Part shown: positions 1-8,679 of the stretch, piece after piece
Numbering within the stretch: the stretch's first letter is position 1
How the letters are laid out: every line of letters begins with the position of its first letter
DNA from: Cytospora piceicola
Taxonomy: Eukaryota > Ascomycota > Sordariomycetes > Diaporthales > Cytosporaceae
Assembly: GCA_023375675.1 (NCBI GenBank)
Contig: JALQBC010000091.1
Location: forward strand, 1 to 33,779
Length of the DNA stretch: 33,779 nucleotides
Reading direction: 5' to 3'
Notes under the pieces: generated by a model
The model's database searches: none
What the model saw: only the letters and a program-made list of their open reading frames with translations
Told to the model about the DNA's origin: nothing
Program-made: the position numbers and the translations under genes

Positions 1-124
<124 letters not shown>

Positions 125-760
125 TAATTCGAATCTAAAGGCTTATATAAGCCTTCGGTAAAGAGGAATGGAAAGAAGGGCTAGGGTTCGGGTTAAGAAC
201 CTTAAGAACCTATAGAATTAAAACTATTAGCTTTAATACTAAGCCTACCTTAAAAGCTACGATTTAATTAAATATACCGTTTAATAGCCCCTTTTCTACA
301 GATTTAGATTTAAATAAGTACGTCTTAATCGGATTAAAACTCGAGCGTATATCTTAGTTTAAACCTAAGGTCTGCTATAAAAAGCCTTATCGTAGGCCTT
401 ATTGTAATCGGCCTTATCGTAGGCCTTAAAGTAACCGTAAGCCTTCCGGCAGGTATTAAAGGCCTTATAATTACTAGTGTATTTAGTTACGGAACGACTA
501 GAATCACTGCTTTTAACAGCTAATTAGATCCTTTAGACGGGTGCTGCAGCGAATTAGCATAATTGTAATTCAGAGCTAATTAGAATTAAAAACAGGTAGT
601 ATAAATCTTAAGGGTAATAATTTTTCTATATATTCGCCCGCCTTATAAAACAAACATTAACCTTCCTAACGGAAGGTATAAACATTCACCTTCTTAACAG
701 AAGGTATAACTAACAACCTTCTTAACGGAAGGCGTTTTAAAAATCTTCGCACTTAAACTT
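125..760. other. AT-rich, RIP-like gene-free block
   Basis: This stretch has no convincing reading frame. It is dominated by TA, TTAA, CTTA and TAAG words, with rare CpA and TpG, as expected after RIP. Short degenerate direct repeats built on CCTTATCGTAGG and GGCCTTA occur around 385-460. Three tandem small palindromes close the block (separate entry). Composition switches abruptly to GC-balanced DNA near 760. It probably derives from an old mobile element, but no family can be named. Confidence 0.7.
661..732. repeat. Three tandem 16-bp palindromes, 28-bp period
   Basis: The palindrome CCTTCNTAACGGAAGG occurs at 661-676, 689-704 (with one G-to-A change) and 717-732. Start-to-start spacing is exactly 28 bp, with ATA-rich spacers. 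Each copy can fold as a hairpin with a CCTTC/GAAGG stem. The array ends 157 bp upstream of the start codon of the coiled-coil gene at 890, so it may be promoter-proximal sites or just a remnant of the AT-rich repeat. Confidence 0.75.
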
Positions 761-889
761 AGTCGGTCCCCGAGTCGTTGTGTATGCACTGTGCCGTTTT
801 CCCTTCTTGAACTTTAACCACCGAGAAAGGAAAACGTCGAATTATTTTTAAGCATCTGATAGGTTGAGAAAAGAAGATAAGAGGAGAAG

Positions 890-2071
890 ATGTCTGACAG
901 ATCCCCCTCAACCATACATATCCTCCTATCTCTACCTCTCCCAGCTTATGCCCGCCAACACCGAGCACGCATGCCAAACGACCTCCTCCTCGCATATCCC
1001 AACCCTATCGGCGATGCCGACGACGATGACGACGAAGGAAATGACACCAAGAAAAAAGTTCTTCTCGCCGGGTTGCGGGTCATACGATCCGCACTTATTA
1101 CCGGGGATCGTGACCTGCTCAAAAAGCTGGAGGTCGAGGGCATCTTGGACATGTGGCTGAGCCACCAACTGGTTCAAGGCCCACTGACTGGAACTGGAAC
1201 TGGAACTGGAACTCCCACGATAATCAGTCTTTGCCCCGGAATTGATGTGCACGAGGGTGAGAAGAAGAAGGTTGAAGGTGACGTGAGCCCCTCCAAGTCC
1301 TTCTCCACTTCTTCTGTGTCCAGCCTTGGCCTCTGTACCCAGGACCTCAATATCGTCCAGAACCGGAGCCGTAACAGTTCACCACCATTCATGGAGGGGG
1401 AGGAGGGGGATGAGCAAGAGCAGATTGAGGTTTTCGGCATTAATCAGCACCGTCACACTCACATTCACGCCCACACCCACACCCACACTCAAAGTCCCCA
1501 CCATGATGCGTCTTCAGACATCCAGGAGAACAGTCTTACCTCTGAGTCCATCCAAGCCCAGCTAGAGCAACGGGGGAGAGAGGCTGAGCAGTTGCGAGAC
1601 TTAGCAGTCACCCAAGCAGCCCTCATCGACAGGCTGAGGTTTTTGTTGTCGTCATCGTCGTTCTCGACAGCAACAGAAGGAGTTCACTCTGGAAAGGCGA
1701 GAGAGGAACCAAGGGAGGGGGGCGGAGATGGAGACGAGAGCCCACGAGGAGAGAGAACAGGACTACATCATCAATACGGACAAGACGAAGATGACAATGG
1801 ACAACAGAAGGCGGCACAACTCGCTTCGGCGGCACGCATCGCCGAGCTCGAGACACAGCTGGTCGGCGCCGAGGCCGAAAGGAACGAGCTCCACGACTCG
1901 CTGAAGAAGGCCGTGGCGTTCAAGGCACAGGCCGCCGCGTGGGAGCGCAGGGCTGCCGAGTTGGAGGAGGAGAAGGGCCAGGTGGAAGGGGAGCTGGATC
2001 AGGTCAGGCGGGAGAAGGAGGAGGTGGTAAGGCAGCTGGCGACGAGGGGGGGTAGGGTGCCGAGTATTTAG
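890..2071 (+). CDS. Coiled-coil, disordered protein, family A member 1
   Basis: A single-exon frame of 393 codons starts at the first ATG after the AT-rich block. I do not recognise a named family. Residues 1-100 are compact, with hydrophobic helices (about 57-98) broken by an Asp run (43-48). The middle is low complexity: a Gly-Thr repeat near 101-107 and a His-Thr repeat around 186-200. Residues about 306-386 form a charged heptad-rich coiled coil (E, K, Q, R, A, L) ending just before the stop. The layout, a short globular N-terminus, long disordered middle and C-terminal coiled coil, matches the protein at 3609-4757, so they are probably paralogues. No signal peptide or catalytic motif is seen. 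It converges with the family B gene at 2321-3091. A role as a self-associating scaffold is inference only. Confidence 0.7.
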   Translation: MSDRSPSTIHILLSLPLPAYARQHRARMPNDLLLAYPNPIGDADDDDDEGNDTKKKVLLAGLRVIRSALITGDRDLLKKLEVEGILDMWLSHQLVQGPLTGTGTGTGTPTIISLCPGIDVHEGEKKKVEGDVSPSKSFSTSSVSSLGLCTQDLNIVQNRSRNSSPPFMEGEEGDEQEQIEVFGINQHRHTHIHAHTHTHTQSPHHDASSDIQENSLTSESIQAQLEQRGREAEQLRDLAVTQAALIDRLRFLLSSSSFSTATEGVHSGKAREEPREGGGDGDESPRGERTGLHHQYGQDEDDNGQQKAAQLASAARIAELETQLVGAEAERNELHDSLKKAVAFKAQAAAWERRAAELEEEKGQVEGELDQVRREKEEVVRQLATRGGRVPSI

Positions 2072-2320
2072 TTGGTGTATGCACCTACGCACCTACGCAT
2101 GTAAGAGTGGGACGGGACGAGGAATTTGAGTCATGATCAATTGCTGGATTGATACTGAAAAAAGATGTGACATGGGAATAGTTGTGTGTAGTTGTGGGAG
2201 GAGACATCTGGAAATCGATCGAAACAGTTCACACACACACACGTGCTCTCTTTTTCTTTTTCTTTTTTTTCTCTCTCTGGCCTCAACAGCCCACACCATT
2301 TATTGTCTTGTTCTCTTCTC

Positions 2321-3091
2321 TTACTCCTCCAACCTCATGACCACCCACCAGTTCCGGTCGAGCTTGGCCCACCGCCTGTCAAGCGCCCAGTTGCACAGCC
2401 CGTTCCACAGCGCAGCGACGGGGGATCTCGAAAGGGGCATGGGCAGGTCGCCGGATTGCTGCGCCCGGAACAGTGCCCACCAGATAGCTCCTAGCTGGGC
2501 TACCGTCAGGGTGGCTGGGGTGATCGGGGTGTGTGATGATGATGGATCGCAGTCGTGGTTGTTTTCAGAGACGAAGAAGAGGTGTTGGTGGAAGGCGGCT
2601 AGGACGTGATCGAGGTCTGGGTCTGTATAGTTCGTGATATCCGTATTGTTGTTCGTATTGCTGGAAATGATGCTTTCATTTAGTGGGGAGGGAGAAGAGG
2701 GTAGAGAATATGAGTCCGTTGAAGATGAACCTTGGTGTTGGCGGTCGTTTCCGTGGTCGGTATCGTTTTGGCTTTGAATGAGAAAAAGCACCTGCATTTG
2801 TTCTGGTCGTCGTCGTGGTGGTCGTCGTCGGTGGGTGTGTTGTCGGCGGGTGTGTTGATGTTGGTGTCGTCTACCTCGTACTTCTTCTTGACATGGTCGA
2901 GATCTTGAATTGAGAGGGGGGAGATTAGGCGGGACAGCATCATCAAAAAAAGCATCGGAATCAGCGTCAGCGCCAGCAGTGAGTGTCTGTGGAAAGTTCT
3001 CACTGTGGTGTTGGTGTTGGTGTTGGTGGGTGGCAGTCGAGCTGGTGACATTGCTTCCACTGCCAAAGTTGGACAGGTTGATTGATGACAT
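2321..3091 (-). CDS. NFGSGSN-motif protein, family B member 1
   Basis: A 256-residue single-exon frame. The N-terminus carries LSNFGSGSN at residues 6-14. This is followed by a His/Gln/Thr-rich disordered linker, with His-Gln alternation around 22-28 and an Arg-rich stretch near 74-96. The last 100 residues look folded: a hydrophobic helix with FHQHLFF, a segment with QLGAIWW, then ALWNGL and a final tryptophan-rich NWWVVM. The order motif, disordered linker, W-N..W domain is shared with the genes at 5210-6307 and 10754-11786 despite very low linker similarity. I know no described family with this combination. It is convergent with the gene at 890-2071. Upstream (3092-3608) is a 517-bp promoter region. 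Function unknown. Confidence 0.72.
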   Translation of the reverse strand: MSSINLSNFGSGSNVTSSTATHQHQHQHHSENFPQTLTAGADADSDAFFDDAVPPNLPPLNSRSRPCQEEVRGRRHQHQHTRRQHTHRRRPPRRRPEQMQVLFLIQSQNDTDHGNDRQHQGSSSTDSYSLPSSPSPLNESIISSNTNNNTDITNYTDPDLDHVLAAFHQHLFFVSENNHDCDPSSSHTPITPATLTVAQLGAIWWALFRAQQSGDLPMPLSRSPVAALWNGLCNWALDRRWAKLDRNWWVVMRLEE

Positions 3092-3608
3092 TATTTTTTA
3101 TCTGCATGATCATCTCTTCTTCTCTACTTCTTCTTGCTCCCTATCTGAGTTTGTAGAGAAAAACATTGAATGAACAAGTTCGAAAGTGAGCTCCGGAGCC
3201 GCCCCGAGTTGAATCGTTTGTTCGATGCTCCACTTACACGCAAAACCGCATTAACCGAAGAAAAAGAAGAAAAAAGCAAAGAGAGTCTGATATCATATTT
3301 AGGGTTAGGGATGCAGTGGTTTCAGACAGTCTCAGAGAGAGAGAGAGAGAGAGCGACGTATTCAAGGCTATTAATTCTCTCTTGGTGGGGGCCCTAATTA
3401 CTCTTCTTTACAACGAGGAGGTAGTAACTCTATCCCCATCCTCTACCAGTTGACTCCGTGTGTTCACACAAGATGAGTGACAATAGTAATCAAATAAGTC
3501 AACGTACCTACCCATCCATCCCGGCTCCTCTCCATCCACCACCACTTCATGCACCCGTCCGTCCAACCATCCATCCGATCTTCTGTCTGATCCTTCTGTC
3601 CGTCCAGA
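3092..3608. other. Intergenic region between two minus-strand genes
   Basis: No supportable gene. It holds a short (GA)n run near 3337-3352 and CCAT-rich repeats near 3510-3575. It must contain the promoter of the family B gene starting at 3091 and the 3' end of the gene ending at 3609. I see no distinctive regulatory site. Confidence 0.5.
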
Positions 3609-4757
3609 TCAAACAGGCTGTGGGTTCACCTCGTCAAACACACCCAGCGCAGACTCCTTCAAGGCGCTCTTCTTTGCCCCCTGAAGCACCGCGGTGCACC
3701 CGGGCTTCTCCCGCTCCATGTACTCCCTCAGCTCTGCCATGGTCGTCTTGTCGTCTTCCAGCTGGGCCCGGCGCAGTCGCCGGTTTTGTGCCTCCAGGTC
3801 CTTGACCCGGGCTCGGAGGTTCCCGTTCTCTGCCGCCGATGCCTCGAGCTGCCTGGTGAGATTCTCGATCATGACATCTTCTCCTTTTCCTTTTCCTTGC
3901 TCTTTTTGGTTTTGGTGATACTGGTGTTGGTGTTGTTCGTGCTGTGGAAAAGCAGGGGCCTCAACCTCAGCCTCAACCTCAATGTCGTCGTTTTCTTCTT
4001 CCACCTCTGCTTCCTCTTCCCGATGTTTCTGCATGAGCTTGTGGACCTGCTTCGTGGGCCCAGTGGGCTTAGGTTCGAAATCGAAGTGTAGGTCACTGTC
4101 TCGGTCACTGTCTCGGTCACCATCTTGGTACATGTCGGAGTTCATGTCGGATTCCATGTCGCGGGGGTAGTATACGAGGGTCGAGTCTTGAGAGTCCTCC
4201 TCCCAGGCGGTTCGTGCCTGTGCCTGTACCTGTGACTTGTGTGTAGCAACTACTATGTCGCCTTTTTGTTGCTTCTTCTCCTGCTCGAGCAAGTGCTGCT
4301 TCTGCATTCCTGCGAGATCTACCATGTTCACCTCGGCCCACAGCTCTTTGCCAGCTCTGTCCAGAGCGGCTGATGATGATGCTAGTTCAGGCCCATCTTT
4401 GTCATGGCTGGATTTGCTGCTCCTGGTGATAGGTGCCTGCATGTGATGGTGTAGTATCACGTCGCCCACGGCGCTCAGGAGTATGGGAGCCATCTCGTAC
4501 ACGGTCGCATCCTGGCGGCTGACTGTCCGGTCTGTGTAGAGCGCGAGAAGCCGGCGGCTTACAGGCGGTGGGAGGCTTTGGTGGTGGTTGTTTTTGTTGC
4601 CGGTAGCGGGCCTCGCGAGCTGAGCACGCAAAAAGTCAGCTGAAGGGATCAGGACGGAGACCTTCATCAAGCAGTCTTGGTCTTTGTTTTGGTCTCGGTG
4701 TTGGTCTTGTGGACCTTTGGCCCTGGTTACATGTTGGTCTCGAGTTAGGTCCGACAT
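3609..4757 (-). CDS. Coiled-coil, disordered protein, family A member 2
   Basis: A single-exon 382-residue protein starting MSD, like the gene at 890. After a Gln/Asp-rich leader, residues 30-110 form a hydrophobic helical segment (MKVSVLIP near 31, ILLSAVGDVILHHH near 92). The middle is disordered, with Asp/Ser dipeptide repeats around residues 204-224 and Glu/Val runs near 247-268. Residues about 297-350 are a clear coiled coil with heptad leucines, followed by a short basic and Pro-ending tail. The layout parallels member 1. N-terminal sequence similarity to member 1 is weak and needs a profile comparison. It lies between two family B genes on the same strand. Function unknown. Confidence 0.7.
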   Translation of the reverse strand: MSDLTRDQHVTRAKGPQDQHRDQNKDQDCLMKVSVLIPSADFLRAQLARPATGNKNNHHQSLPPPVSRRLLALYTDRTVSRQDATVYEMAPILLSAVGDVILHHHMQAPITRSSKSSHDKDGPELASSSAALDRAGKELWAEVNMVDLAGMQKQHLLEQEKKQQKGDIVVATHKSQVQAQARTAWEEDSQDSTLVYYPRDMESDMNSDMYQDGDRDSDRDSDLHFDFEPKPTGPTKQVHKLMQKHREEEAEVEEENDDIEVEAEVEAPAFPQHEQHQHQYHQNQKEQGKGKGEDVMIENLTRQLEASAAENGNLRARVKDLEAQNRRLRRAQLEDDKTTMAELREYMEREKPGCTAVLQGAKKSALKESALGVFDEVNPQPV

Positions 4758-4830
4758 GATGAGTGAGAGATGTAGGATGATGATGAAAATTATGATAGAC
4801 CACTCAAATATTGTGTGTATGTGTGTATGT

Positions 4831-4862
<32 letters not shown>

Positions 4863-5209
4863 TGATGCTGATACATGGTGTATTGTACGTAATACCCAGG
4901 TATATATATTTTAATCTCATACCAAAGCACCAAGGCAGCAAGCAAGGCAACGAGAAATCAATCGGGGTAAATGGAAAAACCTGGACAGAAGAATGAGGCA
5001 ATATTGTTTTGTACTTGTGCTTGGACTTGATGTCTGCTTGTCCATTGTCTATTGTCTAATTCTAATGCCTGATTATTCATTGTAGACCCCGGTCGTTGAA
5101 AGAAACCTCCTCCCTTGATCCTCTATACTCTGCCTTTCCCATCTCCCCTTCCACTCCTTTTTAATCATACACTACTCCTCCAACCCGCCCCCCCTTCACC
5201 TCTAGTCTT
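4758..5209. other. Intergenic region with (TG)n microsatellite
   Basis: The promoter side of the gene at 3609-4757 and the 3' side of the gene at 5210-6307. It contains a mixed (TGTA)/(TG)n tract at about 4813-4862 and otherwise nothing I can support as a gene. Confidence 0.55.
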
Positions 5210-6307
5210 TCACTCTCCCTCAACATATGCCCACTGCTCCCACTGCTGCTCCTCCTCCTCCTCCTCAACGCCATCCTCATCTGGCCCTAATGGAACCCTC
5301 AGCGCACGCCACTGCAACGCACTCCACGTCCCGGAATGCCGCTCCATGGCCCTGTTCATGCACAGCGAGAGAGCCGATTTGACTGTCAGGTTCCACATGC
5401 GTCTCGTCTCCCTGTCGAAGGCGTGCCTCCCTTCGCCGTCCGTTGCCATTAGGTCCAGCTGTGCCGACCCGAGCATGGCCATGGTGGGCACCTGGTTTCT
5501 GGCGAAGAACCAGCGGAACAGCGAGCGTATCTCCAGCTCCACGTCCGCGTCCATGCCGACCGCGTCTTCCCCACGCCGGCCGCTCGAGGCATTGTCGTCA
5601 TCAATGTTCCCGTTCATGGCGTTGTTGGCGGTGTTACTCCTTCCTCTTCCTCTGCCTCTCTCCTCCTCTTCCTCCCCACCGCCGCTCATCTGGTCCTGAC
5701 CTTGGCCCGGGTGGTGTTGGTGGTTCGGTGCCCCTACTCCTCCCAGTGCCGCTTCTTCTCTCTGCCGCATTGCATCGGCTACTACTCTGCGGCAGAAGTT
5801 GACATCTTGTCGGTTGCGCCTCCGCATCTCCGCCCTCTTCTGGCGCCGCCTGTCTGCCTTGGCTTGTGAAGGCTGCGGTTCTGGCTGGTGATGTCTTCTC
5901 CCTTGACCTTGACCTTGTCGTGGCTGGGTTCTTTGACGTGCTGACTCTGTTTGTCGTGTTTTTGGTCTTGGGTTTGTCTTTGATTTTGGATTTGCCTGCG
6001 CCTGAGGTTGCTGCTGGTGCTGATGTGAAGCTGTATGTGTCATGGGCAGGGATACGGGCATCCAGACCACATGTCCATGGCTACCTGCTGTTTCTGGAAG
6101 AGGATGGGGAGGATGAGGAGGATGAGGAGGTGGTCCTCCGCTGGTTAGGACTGTGCCGGGCGCTGCCTGGAGGTATGGTGGCCCCGGTGGCGGCGCATGT
6201 GGGAAGGTAGATGATGATAATGGTAGAGGTGGTGGAGGTGATGCCAGGTTGCTCCCGCTTCCAAAGTTGTTGAACGTGGCGCCGGCGGGCAGGTGAACCC
6301 AGGACAT
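5210..6307 (-). CDS. NFGSGSN-motif protein, family B member 2
   Basis: A 365-residue protein. I chose the internal ATG at 6307 over the longer frame from 6385, because it places the motif FNNFGSGSN at residues 12-20, as in the other members. A Pro-rich linker follows, then a Gln/Pro/Lys region with GQGQG repeats, then a strongly basic stretch (RRRQKRAEMRRRNRQ) that could be a nuclear localisation signal. An acidic/Gly-rich spacer leads into the C-terminal domain at about 255-340, with LFRWFF, MLGSAQL, MWNLTV and two later tryptophans. A Glu run and a short W-rich tail end the protein. Pro- and basic-rich linkers are what diverge most between members. No intron is needed, unlike member 3. Function unknown; nuclear or condensate-forming behaviour is inference. 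Confidence 0.72.
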   Translation of the reverse strand: MSWVHLPAGATFNNFGSGSNLASPPPPLPLSSSTFPHAPPPGPPYLQAAPGTVLTSGGPPPHPPHPPHPLPETAGSHGHVVWMPVSLPMTHTASHQHQQQPQAQANPKSKTNPRPKTRQTESARQRTQPRQGQGQGRRHHQPEPQPSQAKADRRRQKRAEMRRRNRQDVNFCRRVVADAMRQREEAALGGVGAPNHQHHPGQGQDQMSGGGEEEEERGRGRGRSNTANNAMNGNIDDDNASSGRRGEDAVGMDADVELEIRSLFRWFFARNQVPTMAMLGSAQLDLMATDGEGRHAFDRETRRMWNLTVKSALSLCMNRAMERHSGTWSALQWRALRVPLGPDEDGVEEEEEEQQWEQWAYVEGE

Positions 6308-6755
6308 GTTATTGTCTCCTGGTGTCCGTCTCTCTCTCTCTCTTGGTTGCCTTGTGTTTGATGTGAATCGTACAGAAAACAACACCGTAGAACAGAACAG
6401 GAAAAGGAAGAGTAATTGCGAAGAAGGAGAACGGCGAAAGCGAAACGAAGAAGCGGAGGGACTAATGTGACAGTAGATACAGACAAATTGATGTCAGGTC
6501 GGTAGAAGGTAGTGCAGTATGAGAGAGGAAAGATGAATGATGGCCTGCTTCTTTCGATCGATCGATCGATCCATCCACATATCAACCCACATACCAACAA
6601 CCAGTCGACGTACTTCCCCGTGAAAACAGTGAGACCACACTGTATTTCTACCTTGTTCCACCCAGGGAATATGACAGTAGGTGTTGTTGGCAGGGGCGCT
6701 CGATAGACGAGCGAGGGACAGACAACAAACAGTGAGTACGGAAGAGGATGAGAGA

Positions 6756-6792
<37 letters not shown>

Positions 6793-8056
6793 GAATATGC
6801 ACATCCAAGTCAGGTCCCCATGTCTTCATCCTCGTTCGTACCAACGACGGTGAAGTGAAACAGACTGACCTTGACCTTGACCTGGACCTGGGGGAGGATC
6901 AGGTACCCCCACTGTGGTGACCTATCCATCCAACCTGTGCATGCAGATCCAGCTTGAGGCCCTGCTCTGGCTGAGCACCGAGACACTTCTCATACATGCG
7001 TCGGGTGGGAGCGCAGGGGAAGACATGTTCTAGAATAAACAGTGCGCTCTGGGAACATTCCAGAATGATTCAGATGAGGAATCCTGGAGTAAAGTGTGAA
7101 TGTTCCCGGTCCGACCGTTGATATATGGTCCGGCGGTGAAGTGATCAGTGGTTCGTTCTGCTTGTTGGATTAGATGTCTCGGGTCTTACGTGCATGAACC
7201 ACTCAATATAGCTTTTACGGCCCTGTGAACATGCAAGGGACTGTTCCTCTGCAGGACTATCATGCCTCTCCAGTGTATCCACACCCTCACCATATTCCGT
7301 ATCTCACGCCCCGAACGTGTGACTTCGTCAGTGTCTTACGGCTCGAACTACGAACTGAAACAATATTAGAGTGGGACGGACGTGGAAGGACACGACCGGT
7401 GGGAAGGATCTCGTTCAGATGTCTCAGACATCTCAGACATGCTTCATGTGCGTGTGTGCGTGCGTGCGCGCGTGTGTGTGGTGCTCAAGGGTGTCAGGAA
7501 GCAGGTAACAATTACTATTACTCACCATCAATCCCATCCTTCTTCCTCCATCTTCTCCTCTCACCTTCCAGATGCTCCGCTTACTTCCCCCTTCTCAACT
7601 GATCTCTCTCCTCTATCCTCTTTTTCTCCTACTCATCTCTGTCTCTACGTTCACTCGACAAGCCCCCTTTATCCGCCCACTTCATCTCTGATTCCTCGCT
7701 TCTCTCTGTCCATTTCCCTTGCTCTCTCTCTCTATCATGCGCTGTCGGTCGAGGATACCTTACAAACTGATAGACCCCCCACGGGTAGCAAATTTTGCGT
7801 ACTTGGCCGAGGCCTGTGGGGTTGGTTCTAATCAGTAAGGGACCTTGGATAGCGTATATGAGAAAGGGAAGGGGGAATCGGGGCGGACAGACAGCAGAGA
7901 ATCAGTAAGTGTGGCAGAGACAGGATGGGAGAGAGAAAGAGAGAGACAGCAGAAGGAGAGAGAGAGAGAAAAGAGAGAGATTTGTGGCTTCAAAAAGGGC
8001 GGATTGGCCAGCGTTCGTCTGATCATGTTCACCATTTCATCTCAGTCACTCTCACC
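6308..8056. other. Large intergenic region with heat-shock elements and simple repeats
   Basis: No convincing gene in about 1.75 kb; open frames here are short, Ser/Leu-rich and microsatellite-driven. It contains (GATC)n at about 6556-6571, (GA)n at about 6757-6788, hexamer repeats of the TTGACC type at 6868-6893, the heat-shock-element cluster at 7028-7105, a TATA-like GATATATGG near 7120, and pyrimidine-rich then (GA)-rich tracts from 7540 to 7985. It is presumably the upstream region of the minus-strand gene starting at 6307, and perhaps of an unrecognised + strand transcript. Confidence 0.55.
7028..7105. promoter_or_regulatory. Cluster of heat-shock elements (HSF-type binding sites)
   Basis: Three groups of GAA/TTC units with correct 2-base spacing are visible. 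TTCTAGAA is at 7028-7035. A block at 7053-7071 reads GAA-CA-TTC-CA-GAA-TGA-TTC, whose first three units fit the consensus exactly. GAA-TG-TTC is at 7098-7105. The outer parts also form an inverted repeat, GGGAACATTC at 7051-7060 with GAATGTTCCC at 7098-7107. Heat-shock factor of eukaryotes binds alternating GAA/TTC pentamers, so this is a strong candidate site. The nearest intact gene is the family B gene starting at 6307 on the minus strand, about 720 bp away. Confidence 0.6.
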
Positions 8057-8257
8057 ATGACTCTCACAATCACGAGTACACTTACAATCAACACCAGTCA
8101 AAACTCCTCACAGTCCGGGGAGACAGTGGCCGGAGAGCGGGCGCCCCTACTGTCAGTCGACTTTCGCGAGTTGCAGGAGGGGGAGGCTAGCGACCTGGCT
8201 TGGATTTGGTGCGTGTTTGTGTATTTGTTGATGTGTGTGTGTGAACAAGATACGTGA
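8057..8257 (+). CDS. Possible small ORF with C-terminal hydrophobic segment (weak)
   Basis: An ATG-started 66-codon frame. It begins Thr/Ser/Asn-rich and ends in a hydrophobic stretch (LAWIWCVFVYLLMCVC) followed by a short tail. It could be a tail-anchored small protein, the first exon of a spliced gene (a GTGCGT donor lies just after the WIW codons), or chance. Soon downstream, at 8318-8470, a frame reads SNNFGTGTG, which resembles the family B N-terminal motif. I could not build a supported splice model joining the two. Confidence 0.18.
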   Translation: MTLTITSTLTINTSQNSSQSGETVAGERAPLLSVDFRELQEGEASDLAWIWCVFVYLLMCVCEQDT

Positions 8258-8679
8258 AGAAGTTCTGAAGCGGAGAGAGTATCAACCGCACAGAATCAAC
8301 AGTCCGACAGTCAGACAGTCAAACAATTTTGGGACTGGGACTGGGAACTGGGACCTGTGGGCTGTGAGCTGTGCCGCAAGCCTGGAAATGAGTGCACTTG
8401 CGAGCTGTGAGTTTCTTCGACGTCGACATCGACATGAAGATGACCGTAAATTCAAACCCATCGGGTAGCTGCATCGCCAGCGAATGTACATACTGTGTAC
8501 CCCCCTCTCTTGCTCTCTCTCTCTCTCTCTCTCTCTCCGTGGCCCTGCTTGTAACACATGTATGTAACTGTCTGGTGCCATCCACAATGTCCGTAGGTAC
8601 ATGGGTGAGATATCAAGTATGTACATACCTGAAGTGAAAGGAAAACAGTATGGAGATGGCCACGTCTTTTCTTCGCCTG
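8258..8679. other. Intergenic region with (CT)n tract and possible family B relic
   Basis: No supportable gene. It contains the NNFGTGTG-like stretch near 8318-8350, GGACTGG direct repeats there, and a (CT)n run at about 8512-8537. The downstream half is the 3' side of the minus-strand gene that ends at 8680. Confidence 0.45.

Noticed and set aside
5210..6385. Longer start of the family B member 2 protein at 6385
   Set aside because: The extra 26 residues are Arg/Glu-rich and derive from a (TCTC)n tract. The ATG at 6307 places the conserved motif near the N-terminus as in the other members.
7225..7831. Overlapping + strand frames of 125-149 codons
   Set aside because: They are driven by CT-rich and (GT)n tracts, have no conserved-looking segment, and differ frame to frame only by microsatellite translation.
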